Shown: positions 14,523 to 20,947 of the stretch, piece by piece | How the letters are laid out: each line of letters starts with the position of its first letter | Position numbering within the stretch: position 1 is the first letter of the stretch | Virus record (IMG/VR): IMGVR_UViG_3300050821_007708 | Location: 1 to 50,423 of that record | Source: a virus | Direction: 5' to 3' (one strand) | DNA: 50,423 nt | The notes under the pieces: model-generated | What the model was told of the DNA's origin: nothing | What the model saw: the letters and a program-made list of their open reading frames with translations, nothing else | Databases searched by the model: none | Position numbers and translations under genes: made by a program

Positions 14523-15385
14523 GTACCGATGCCGAGCCGCTCAGCACGTCAGCATCGCCTCATGGAGGGGATCGCGCACGGCTGGAAGCCCAGCGGCATG
14601 AAGAACCCGCCGCCGGTGTCGGTCGCGAAGGAATTCGCGGCGGCAGACGAGCGCTCATCGAAACCGCGGACCTCCGAGTCGGCGCCCGACAGCTCGTCAG
14701 ACAAGTAGGCCGCATCCTGCACACCTACGAGCCGCGCCCGCAGCTCGACACGCAGCTGATCCCCGTCCTGCAGTTCAACTACTGGACCATGCGGGCCAGC
14801 CATCAGATGCTCTTGAGGGCAGCCAACAAGTCTCTGGAGCGGAACACAGACCTCGGCCGGCTGAATGACTACTTCCGCAGCCACGCTCGCGAGGAGAAGC
14901 ATCACGACCGCTGGATGAAGCGCGACCTGGAGGAGGCGGGCTACATAGTTGGCGAGTGTCCGCTGATCGCCGCCAGCCTGATCGGCACCGTGATGTACAG
15001 CATCGAGTTCCTGGATCCGTGTGCCCTCCTGGGCTGGCAGATCATCGGTGAGTGCTTCTCGATGACCGAGCATCAGCTGGGCATCCTGGAGCTGGGTTGG
15101 GGCAAGACGGTGCTGCGCACGGCGCGCTACCACATCACGCACGATCCAAGCCACGCCGCCGAGCTGCTGGCCGTCATCGACGCGCTGGAAGATCCGAGGC
15201 GGTTTGCCGTCGTCGAGCGGACAGCGATGGCTACCGCAAGAATGTTCGCAGCAGCCATGATGGATATCGCTGAGTCTGGCATACAATGCACGCCGGTCAG
15301 GCACAGCGGTTCCTGTTCAAACCAGAACGTCCTCAATCCGGATGGCGCCTTTGTCGGCGCCGCTACGTGTGGGTGCAACAAGTGA
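14519..15385 (+). CDS. heme-oxygenase-like diiron protein (iron-containing redox family)
   Basis: A 288-aa protein from GTG 14519, which overlaps the lipoprotein stop (GTGA). The first about 63 residues are low complexity and coincide with a nested gene, so the domain proper starts near residue 55. It contains AREEKHHDRWMKRDL (E125, H128, H129), a later acidic helix with SIEFLDPCALLG and YHITHDPSH (H205 onward), the metal-ligand pattern of heme-oxygenase-like diiron oxidases/TENA-type folds. The C-terminus has CTPVRH, CSNQN and CGC. A phage-encoded oxidase of this fold could modify a small molecule or amino acid; the substrate is unknown. Its true start is uncertain. Confidence 0.65.
   Translation: MSTDAEPLSTSASPHGGDRARLEAQRHEEPAAGVGREGIRGGRRALIETADLRVGARQLVRQVGRILHTYEPRPQLDTQLIPVLQFNYWTMRASHQMLLRAANKSLERNTDLGRLNDYFRSHAREEKHHDRWMKRDLEEAGYIVGECPLIAASLIGTVMYSIEFLDPCALLGWQIIGECFSMTEHQLGILELGWGKTVLRTARYHITHDPSHAAELLAVIDALEDPRRFAVVERTAMATARMFAAAMMDIAESGIQCTPVRHSGSCSNQNVLNPDGAFVGAATCGCNK
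14529..14708 (+). CDS. nested small protein of the SARQHRLMEG type
   Basis: A 59-aa frame, ATG 14529 to TAG 14706-14708, +1 relative to the gene it lies in. It starts MPSRSARQHRLMEGIAHGW and continues with PPPVSVAKEFAAADE, matching a common small phage protein pattern (P-S-x-S-x-x-QHR-x-M, then S-V-x-x-(D/E)F-x-AAD). Its third-position GC is about 85%, against about 60% in the overlapping frame, so this is probably the better-selected frame here. Function of this small family is unknown. Confidence 0.65.
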   Translation: MPSRSARQHRLMEGIAHGWKPSGMKNPPPVSVAKEFAAADERSSKPRTSESAPDSSSDK

Positions 15386-15588
15386 CGACGATGATCAAGA
15401 CGCCTTTCCTGCAGTTCAGTCAGATCGAGCGCTACCTGAAGCTGTCCAAGTCGGAAGCCACTGACAACGGTCCGTACACGCTCACCAAAGACTTCGAGCA
15501 CGACTGGATCACGATTCACGACCGCAACGGGCAAGCTGTTGGCCAGATCACTGGCGAGCAGGCGATGGAGATCGGCCGTGGAGCCTAG
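15382..15588 (+). CDS. hypothetical protein, 68 aa
   Basis: GTG 15382 overlaps the previous stop (GTGA). An in-frame ATG at 15286 would add 32 Arg-rich residues overlapping the diiron gene and cannot be excluded. It is a small domain (LQFSQIERYLKLSKSEATD, HDWITIHDRNGQAVGQI) resembling a beta hairpin plus helix. Function unknown. Confidence 0.6.
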   Translation: MTTMIKTPFLQFSQIERYLKLSKSEATDNGPYTLTKDFEHDWITIHDRNGQAVGQITGEQAMEIGRGA

Positions 15589-15751
15589 CTTCGGCGCCGA
15601 GCCGCGTCGGTGTAAGATATGCGGCGCTCCTGAAGGCAGTCTCCACGCGGTGTCATGCATGGCGCCGACGGTGATTGCCGCCTTCTACCAACCCGCAACA
15701 GAAGAACAACAAAATGCGGAAACTCGACTGCGTAGCGACCCACCTCAATAA
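15578..15751 (+). CDS. 57-aa zinc-knuckle protein
   Basis: GTG 15578 overlaps the previous gene by 11 bases. It contains RRCKICGAPEGSLHAVSC, a C-x2-C-x8-H-x3-C pattern consistent with a one-zinc site. The rest is polar. It overlaps the next gene. Confidence 0.6.
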   Translation: MEPSFGAEPRRCKICGAPEGSLHAVSCMAPTVIAAFYQPATEEQQNAETRLRSDPPQ

Positions 15752-15980
15752 CTTCCGCGTGATCCCGCGGATAGTGATCATCTGGCTATTGCATACGACC
15801 TGGAGGGTGGCAGACTGGGCACTACATCTGACCAGGCCGGTGACCGCGGAGGACGTGGCGCTCGTCGGGCTCTTCACCGGGCTCTTCGTGGCATCCTTCA
15901 AGTTCTACGTAGACACCGGCGGCATTCAGTCGACAGGAGAATCGCACCGTGAAGACGTATCAGCTGACGCCCCGCATTAA
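15714..15980 (+). CDS. 88-aa two-span membrane protein (holin-like candidate)
   Basis: ATG 15714. It has two membrane spans, PRIVIIWLLHTTWRVADWAL (residues about 16-35) and VALVGLFTGLFVASFKFYV (about 48-66), joined by a short loop, with a charged C-terminal tail. The NFRVIPR-x-V-I-I-W start is a known small phage membrane protein pattern (DUF7940-like). It could be a second holin or antiholin, but it is 27 kb from the endolysin. Confidence 0.65.
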   Translation: MRKLDCVATHLNNFRVIPRIVIIWLLHTTWRVADWALHLTRPVTAEDVALVGLFTGLFVASFKFYVDTGGIQSTGESHREDVSADAPH

Positions 15981-16236
15981 GATTCACTTCGGTGGAGGCA
16001 ACCTAGTATGGCTGGTAGCTGGCCAGCACAACATCACGCTGGCCTGGATGGGATCGTACGGCGTCCGTCCGAAGTGGATGACCGAGCCGTGCAGCCTGCA
16101 CGTGCGCATCGCGGGCCTGGCGCTCACCTGGAATCATCCGATCAAGGTGATCACGTGCAGATGCGGGACCTGCCGAATGCAAACGCTGCGGCATTGGAAG
16201 TTCTGTCCGGTGTGTGGCGACATCGTCAACAGGTGA
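15949..16236 (+). CDS. 95-aa zinc-ribbon protein
   Basis: GTG 15949 lies within the preceding gene. It has an N-terminal beta-rich part (IKIHFGGGNLVWLVAGQHN) and a C-terminal four-Cys ribbon, CRCGTC then CPVCG, which should bind one zinc. Last protein gene before the tRNA region. Function unknown. Confidence 0.7.
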   Translation: MKTYQLTPRIKIHFGGGNLVWLVAGQHNITLAWMGSYGVRPKWMTEPCSLHVRIAGLALTWNHPIKVITCRCGTCRMQTLRHWKFCPVCGDIVNR

Positions 16237-16242
16237 TAGGAT
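16234..16242 (+). promoter_or_regulatory. possible extended -10 promoter for the RNA region
   Basis: TGATAGGAT (TG 16234-16235, TAGGAT 16237-16242) overlaps the stop of the previous gene; transcription would start near 16249, just before the tRNA. No -35, and similar TGATAGG words occur elsewhere, so it is tentative. Confidence 0.35.
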
Positions 16243-16254
16243 AGCCATCAGTTT

Positions 16255-16329
16255 TGCGGGGTAGCTCAGTGGTAGAGCAGTCGACTCATAATCGACAGGT
16301 CGTCGGTTCGATCCCGGTCCCCGCTACCA
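16255..16329 (+). tRNA. tRNA with CAU anticodon (Ile2 or elongator Met)
   Basis: A full cloverleaf with encoded CCA (16327-16329): acceptor GCGGGG/CCCCGC, D arm GCTC-AGTGGTA-GAGC, anticodon arm GTCGA-CTCATAA-TCGAC, T arm with TTCGATC. The first pair (T1-T72) is a mismatch. The anticodon stem lacks the three G-C pairs of initiator tRNA. The GACTCATAATCG context resembles tRNA-Ile2, whose C34 is changed to lysidine by host TilS, but elongator Met cannot be ruled out. Confidence 0.9.
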
Positions 16330-16332
16330 GTT

Positions 16333-16545
16333 TCGTCGGTAGTTCAGAATCAGGCAAAAGCCTGTTATCTGCCGCGGTGTCAGTGCGAAAGCGAGTACGC
16401 CAGCAGAGAGTGCGGAAGGCAGAGGCAAAAGCGACGGGCGCTGGTAGCGCGCGCGGGTGGCACCATCCATCCACCAGAAGTCCTCTCGTCCTGAGAACAG
16501 CCCGATACAAAGGGCCAGTCGCTGGTTTAAGTCCAGCCCGACGAA
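16333..16545 (+). ncRNA. 213-nt interrupted tRNA-like RNA
   Basis: It begins three bases after the tRNA CCA. TCGTCGG (16333-16339) pairs perfectly with CCGACGA (16538-16544). A canonical T arm stacks on it (GCTGG 16521-16525, loop TTTAAGT, CCAGC 16533-16537). TA (8-9) and a D stem GTTC 16342-16345 / GAAC 16495-16498 follow, extended by TCAGG 16350-16354 / CCTGA 16490-16494. About 135 bases replace the D loop and hold further hairpins (for example GGTGG/CCACC and GCGC/GCGC). The anticodon position is GCCC-GATACAAA-GGGC, 4 bp with 8 bases, not a proper arm. No CCA is encoded. The ends resemble tRNA-Asn. It could be an interrupted, decayed or repurposed tRNA. Confidence 0.6.
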
Positions 16546-16735
16546 TCGAGTGAGAGTCAAGACGGGTTCCCGCCGAGCACGTGCGAGAGATAAATCCCCG
16601 CCGTCCTGATCGCAACGCGACAGGGATCAATAGCCGGCAACGTGCATGTGCTCTGGGGGTCTGAAGCCTGCCCGCAAGGGAAGAGCCCCCGCCGCGTGCG
16701 TAGGCTGGCGCGGAATATCAAGCCGACAGCCTGTT
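16546..16735 (+). other. gene-free, structured stretch after the tRNA-like RNA
   Basis: About 190 bases with no credible protein gene on either strand. Potential hairpins: CCTGATCGC/GCGACAGG, GGGGGTCT/AGAGCCCCC enclosing CCC-GCAA-GGG (a GNRA-type tetraloop), and the palindrome GCACGTGC. It may be the 3' part of a longer noncoding RNA that starts at 16333, and it also lies downstream of the converging minus-strand gene. Confidence 0.45.
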
Positions 16736-17284
16736 TTATCCGACGGCAGCAATCGACAGCCGTGTGAAGTGGCTGAGGTTCAGCTCAGAGTTGCCGTAAC
16801 CGTCGCCATCATTGCTGTACGAGTCGCTACCATAGGCGACGCCAGCCCCGCCGCTGTTCTGGAAATAGTTCAGCTGGGCGTAATCGCCCTCGTTCATGAA
16901 GATCATCGCTGTCACGCAGGCGCCGGGAGCCGCGCCGCTGTCGCTGAGCAGAGCCGACTGGATGCCGTATTGCGCCTCGCCATTGATGATGATGGTCAGG
17001 AAGTTTGCGCCCGAGCTGGTGTTCAGACCACCGGTGGCGACCGAACCGGTGACGCAGTACATGCCGGCTGTTGGCGCCGTGAACTTTGAGACGCCGTCAA
17101 ACATCGATGACGGGTCGGTCTCGACCGTATCGAAGGTGATGATGGTGTTCGTCGCGTTGGGGATGTTCAGGTTAGACGACTGCAGGTAGGCGCTGGCTGC
17201 CAGCGGCGGATCGATGGGCAGCGACGGCGGGTCTGGCGGGTTGAAGTTCGTAGAGGCGGCTGGATTGAAGTTGGTCGACGGCAT
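16736..17284 (-). CDS. C1q/TNF-like phage surface protein on the opposite strand
   Basis: A 182-aa protein with AAGGA upstream of its ATG. Residues 1-35 are a Pro/Asn/Ser-rich linker with two copies of STNFNP. Residues about 45-182 look like a C1q-type jelly roll: IITFDTVETDPSSMFDG, then SKFTAPTAGMYCVTG, then LTIIINGEAQYG, with an aromatic/Gly-rich end. Such trimeric domains occur as tail-tip or fibre-associated receptor-binding or capsid-bound proteins. It is the only minus-strand gene within the + strand virion block and has its own divergent promoter region. Confidence 0.7.
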   Translation of the reverse strand: MPSTNFNPAASTNFNPPDPPSLPIDPPLAASAYLQSSNLNIPNATNTIITFDTVETDPSSMFDGVSKFTAPTAGMYCVTGSVATGGLNTSSGANFLTIIINGEAQYGIQSALLSDSGAAPGACVTAMIFMNEGDYAQLNYFQNSGGAGVAYGSDSYSNDGDGYGNSELNLSHFTRLSIAAVG

Positions 17285-17336
17285 TGTAGTTATCCTTGTG
17301 TTGCCGCCACCGCTATCTCACCGCCCGGAAAAGCCG

Positions 17337-17364
17337 TCTGTACGCCAGCGCACATAGTGTTCAA
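17337..17364 (-). promoter_or_regulatory. possible sigma70 promoter for the C1q-like gene
   Basis: Read on the minus strand: TTGAAC (17364-17359), a 16-base spacer, TACAGA (17342-17337), about 50 bases before the ATG. Confidence 0.45.
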
Positions 17365-17389
17365 CCTGACGAAGACTTAATGATGCGGC

Positions 17390-17429
17390 ATGAAGCCATA
17401 AATGGGCGCTTTTCGCTTCATGGTATGCT
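17390..17429 (+). promoter_or_regulatory. extended -10 promoter overlapped by an inverted repeat
   Basis: TGGTATGCT (17421-17429) is a TGnTAnnnT promoter for the tail gene at 17499. ATGAAGC (17390-17396) and GCTTCAT (17415-17421) form a 7-bp inverted repeat with an 18-base spacer that spans the -35 area and ends on the TG element, so a bound protein could block this promoter. The 214 bases between the divergent genes hold nothing else I can identify. Confidence 0.45.
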
Positions 17430-17498
17430 GCCAGCACAATAACAAGCGGTGCCGTGAGTCCTACGCAGGCGAGAGGTACCGACTAAGAAGGTGTCCCA

Positions 17499-19019
17499 AT
17501 GCGTGTCCTCCAAGCTGTCGCCCAAGCTCTATCTGCTTCCCTCGCTGGGATCAGTCCGTCGCAGTCCGCTGCGGCCGCATCCGCTCTCGCCATCGGCGCC
17601 GAGACGGCTGCTGTAACCGCGCAGGGCGGCACCTCAGTCACGGCATCCGTCGGTTCAACCGGCACCGGCACGTGCAGTTCGACCGTCAACCCGACTCACC
17701 TGGTGGTGTCTACCATCTCGGCGGGCGAGATCATCAGCGCTGGCGACACTCTCGCCGGCACGCTCGCTGCGAACTTTCCGGCCAATACCACGGTTGTCAG
17801 TCAGCTCAGCGGTACCACGGGCGGCACGGGTACCTACATCATGTCTGCCGCCGCCACCTCGACTGAAGCCACGCCGACAGCCTTCTCGTTCACCTCGAAC
17901 GTCCTCAACGTCACCGCGGTGGGCGCGACCAGCAACGCACTGTTGCCAGACGGCACCAGCTTGCTGACCGGTACCGGCGTGACGGGCAACGTGGTCACCA
18001 GCCAGATCGCCGGCACGACGGGTGGCATCGGCCAGTACCTGATGAACGGCACGCAGGCAACAGAAGCCAGCGAGACCGTCACGCAAGCCAACAACCTGGT
18101 CAACGTCTCTGCTGTTACTAGCGGCACGCTGTATCTGGGCTCAGGCCTGGTTGGGGGCACCTCGGTTGCTTTCATCACGGGATTCGTCAGCGGCACAGCT
18201 GGCGGAGTCGGGGTCTACACGACCAGTGTTTACCAGGAATACGCCAGCACGACCGTGGACGCCTATGGCGGCGGAACGGCTACGGTGCCTGCCGGCCCCC
18301 AGGGTCCGGTTGCATATACGGCTGTTGGGCCTCTACTGAAGCCCAGCGGTGACAACCGCAACGCCCTGGTTGGCGGCTTGCGTGTGCCGGGCGTGGTCTT
18401 GAATCCGCCTCGGCCTGTTGCCATCAGCAGCTCCACTGGCACGACCAATGCCGGCGTCACGTTCACCGTGACTGGCCTGGATCGCGTCGGCATGGCCATC
18501 ACCGAAGCTGTCACTGGCCCGGCGGGCAATGCCACCGTCAATACGCTGCGACTCTTCGCGGTCGTCTACAGCATCACGGCATCAGCTGCGTTCACGGCTG
18601 TCGAAGCCGGTTGGGACGGCACCAGCTACAGCCGCTGGATCAACCTGGGCAACCGGATGGGCAACTACCAGTGGAAGCTGATCGTGCTGTCCACGGCAGC
18701 GTTGGCCTCAGACGTGTTCATCCAGGCGACCTCCGAGGCCATGAACGCTGTCGCGGCTATCCCGGGTGGTTCGGCGCCCTGGTCTGCCACCGATGACAAC
18801 GGCAGCCGTTGGACGGGCGGTGACTTCCCGGATGACATCGAACAGATCGGCGGCACGTCGGGCGGCGCCATTACGCTGGCAGCGAACGGCGGCAACGCCG
18901 CTTACACCTACAGCTACGTGAGCGACAACAGCGATCCGTGGGCATACGTGCGACTGAAGGTCGCTGCCGGTGCTGACGTGCAGGTCGTGCTGCGGGTGAT
19001 CCCGACTCGGACGGCGTAA
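17499..19019 (+). CDS. large virion structural protein with GTTGG-type repeats
   Basis: A 506-aa protein, ATG 17499 with AGAAGGTG upstream. The N-terminus is an Ala-rich helix. Residues about 60-260 hold three related units around SQLSGTTGGTGTYIMS, SQIAGTTGGIGQYLMN and GFVSGTAGGVGVYTTS, a beta repeat common in phage head/tail proteins. Residues about 310-370 carry the Ig-like unit TTNAGVTFTVTGLDRVG shared with the 7127 protein. The C-terminus is beta-rich. It opens the tail/connector operon and overlaps the next gene (TAATG). Precise virion position unknown. Confidence 0.7.
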   Translation: MRVLQAVAQALSASLAGISPSQSAAAASALAIGAETAAVTAQGGTSVTASVGSTGTGTCSSTVNPTHLVVSTISAGEIISAGDTLAGTLAANFPANTTVVSQLSGTTGGTGTYIMSAAATSTEATPTAFSFTSNVLNVTAVGATSNALLPDGTSLLTGTGVTGNVVTSQIAGTTGGIGQYLMNGTQATEASETVTQANNLVNVSAVTSGTLYLGSGLVGGTSVAFITGFVSGTAGGVGVYTTSVYQEYASTTVDAYGGGTATVPAGPQGPVAYTAVGPLLKPSGDNRNALVGGLRVPGVVLNPPRPVAISSSTGTTNAGVTFTVTGLDRVGMAITEAVTGPAGNATVNTLRLFAVVYSITASAAFTAVEAGWDGTSYSRWINLGNRMGNYQWKLIVLSTAALASDVFIQATSEAMNAVAAIPGGSAPWSATDDNGSRWTGGDFPDDIEQIGGTSGGAITLAANGGNAAYTYSYVSDNSDPWAYVRLKVAAGADVQVVLRVIPTRTA

Positions 19020-19717
19020 TGGCGACCTCTGGCCAATTCGGCTGGGATCCGCTTTACGCAGACCTCTTGCGGGAATGCTTCGAGCGGGCGCTGATCGACC
19101 CGGCTCTGGCGCCCTACAACCAGATCGAGTCGGCCATCCGCTCATCCAACTTCGTCATGCAGGCGCTGTCCAACGCGGGCGCCAAGCAATACGAAATGCA
19201 GTTCTACCAGTACACGGTGGTGCAAGGTCAGGCCGCCTACGTGTACCCCGCCGAATTCCTGCGGCCGTTTGTGGTTACGCGCACCCGAGCTGGCGTCCAG
19301 ATCCCCGTGCTGTCGATCAGCCGCTGGGACTATCAGGATATCCCCGTCAAGTTCGCCGTTGGCGCGCCGTCAGAGTGTTTCTGGGATGCGGGCGGCGACT
19401 ACGCCGGAAGTCCGCGCACCATGTACCTGTGGCCGGTGCCGGAGAACAGCACCGACTTGATCAGTCAGTGGATGATCCGCACGCCAGAGGTCATCACCAG
19501 CCTTGCCGAGACGGCGCCCATCAGCACTGAGTGGCTGGATGCGTTCTGCGACGCACTCGCGCTGCGCATCGCGAAGAAGTTCAACCCGGCTGCCGTGCAG
19601 CAGAACGACATGGTCAATCAGGCGATGGCCACCATGTCTGCGGCCCGCCAAGCCGACCGCGAGACCTCGCCGGCTCGCTTCCGCATGTCCTCCCGCGGCC
19701 GGCGCGGATGGCGATAA
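19019..19717 (+). CDS. tail accessory / head-tail connector protein, P22 gp4-like
   Basis: A 232-aa protein from the ATG overlapping the previous stop. Its pattern, an early helix pair (RECFERALIDPALAPYNQIE) then QFYQYTVVQGQAAYVYP, FLRPFVVTRTRAG, MYLWPVPENS and a C-terminal helical bundle (ALALRIAKKFNPAAVQQND) ending in basic residues, matches podovirus proteins that bind under the portal ring and start the tail, such as P22 gp4. Context (before a DUF6682-like adaptor and a gp10-like protein) supports this. Confidence 0.6.
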   Translation: MATSGQFGWDPLYADLLRECFERALIDPALAPYNQIESAIRSSNFVMQALSNAGAKQYEMQFYQYTVVQGQAAYVYPAEFLRPFVVTRTRAGVQIPVLSISRWDYQDIPVKFAVGAPSECFWDAGGDYAGSPRTMYLWPVPENSTDLISQWMIRTPEVITSLAETAPISTEWLDAFCDALALRIAKKFNPAAVQQNDMVNQAMATMSAARQADRETSPARFRMSSRGRRGWR

Positions 19718-19720
19718 GCC

Positions 19721-20947
19721 ATGCCGCTCTACCTAGGAAAGAAAGGGCAAGGCTACATTGTCCAGATCGGCTTCTGTCAGCGCTGCGGGTGGAAGTACTT
19801 GCGCACAGAGCTGACCGAGGACGACTACATCAAGGGTCTGCTGGTGTGCATCTATTGCCACGACCCGGATCAGCCGCAGCGCTACTCAGTCGAGCCGCGC
19901 GCCGAGGGCTTCCCGCCGCTGTTGCCGTCGCCAGACCAATACCCGGGCCCGAATGCGACCGTGCTCAGCGGCTCGTATACGAGCGGCACTGTCAATCTAT
20001 CGTGGACGCCCAGCGTCGACAACGCCGACCTGATCAACGAGTACTTCGTCTACCGCCAGACCAATGGCGGACCTGGCGTGCTGATTGCCAGCGTGCCTTT
20101 CGAGACGACCTTGGAGTTCATCAACGGCGAGCAGCAGTGGGTGAACAGTCCGACCGTGTATGCCGACGACACCGTGGAGGCTGGCAACACCTACGCCTAC
20201 TACGTGATCGCGGATGCCGTAGATCATCGCCTCAGCCCGCCGTCGAACACCTGGATGCTGGTGCCGGCACCGGTGCTGACCGGCCAGCTGAGCGGCGAGA
20301 ACGTGCTCCTGAACTGGAGCGGGCCGCCCGTAGTCACCGTCGCAAGCTACCAGCTGTACCGCGGCATCAACGGCGCCAACCCCACCCTGCTCACGACGAC
20401 CGCCGGCAATGTGTTCACGTACACCGATACCAGCGCCGAGGCTGGCGAGCCGAATGCTTATTACGTGGTAGCTATCCTGGCTGCAGGCCAGAGTCTGCCG
20501 TCCAACACCGTCACCGAGACGCCCAGCGGCCCGATCATCGTGACCAGTCAGACCGGCCTCTTCTACGTCGGCGCGTTCGAAGCCAACGGAACCGGCTACT
20601 CGGACGGTGGCGAGCAGCCGCTGCCCTACAGCTTCGACGGCCATCCGTTCCCGGTGGGCTCCATCAGCTCGACCGTGCTGGGGCACCTGTTCATCGGCTC
20701 CATCGGCGTCAGCTCTGGCGAGCTGATCCTGGGTCTGTACAGCGGCAATCTGGCCAGTCCGCCGACTGAGTTAAACTTCACCTCGATGACGATTGCCGGC
20801 AAGACCTACACGCAGGCCGATGTGTTCTTCACTCAGGCGCCTGCGTACGGGAATACCGATCACTCGCTGTTCTACATCACACTGCAGGGCTCGAATCCGT
20901 TCAGCAACGGCGAGCCGACTGAGATCACATTCACGGGTGTCACCTAA
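19721..20947 (+). CDS. zinc-ribbon plus two fibronectin III domains, virion protein
   Basis: A 408-aa protein. Residues 19-46 contain CQRC and CIYC, a four-Cys zinc site. Residues about 68-165 and 170-262 are two FN3-like domains (VNLSWTPSVDNADLINEYFV, VLLNWSGPPVVTVASYQLYR, both with AYYV strands). The last about 140 residues are a beta-rich unit (GLFYVGAFEANGTGYSDG). FN3 domains in phage virions usually sit on the surface and bind host glycans or other proteins. It lies between two connector genes and overlaps the next start. Confidence 0.65.
   Translation: MPLYLGKKGQGYIVQIGFCQRCGWKYLRTELTEDDYIKGLLVCIYCHDPDQPQRYSVEPRAEGFPPLLPSPDQYPGPNATVLSGSYTSGTVNLSWTPSVDNADLINEYFVYRQTNGGPGVLIASVPFETTLEFINGEQQWVNSPTVYADDTVEAGNTYAYYVIADAVDHRLSPPSNTWMLVPAPVLTGQLSGENVLLNWSGPPVVTVASYQLYRGINGANPTLLTTTAGNVFTYTDTSAEAGEPNAYYVVAILAAGQSLPSNTVTETPSGPIIVTSQTGLFYVGAFEANGTGYSDGGEQPLPYSFDGHPFPVGSISSTVLGHLFIGSIGVSSGELILGLYSGNLASPPTELNFTSMTIAGKTYTQADVFFTQAPAYGNTDHSLFYITLQGSNPFSNGEPTEITFTGVT

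Noticed and set aside
16333-16545. tmRNA or group I intron as explanation of the interrupted tRNA-like RNA
   Set aside because: There is a tRNA-type D stem and no tag-peptide frame or long P2 helix as in tmRNA. A short match (CGGAAGG...CGACGGG) recalls group I cores, but I could not fit P3-P8 pairings, and the insert is too short and not in the anticodon loop.
19531-20769. 412-codon + strand frame overlapping the connector and FN3 genes
   Set aside because: Arg/Ala/Gln-rich shadow translation of two genes with clear domains and TAATG or near coupling; no start signal.
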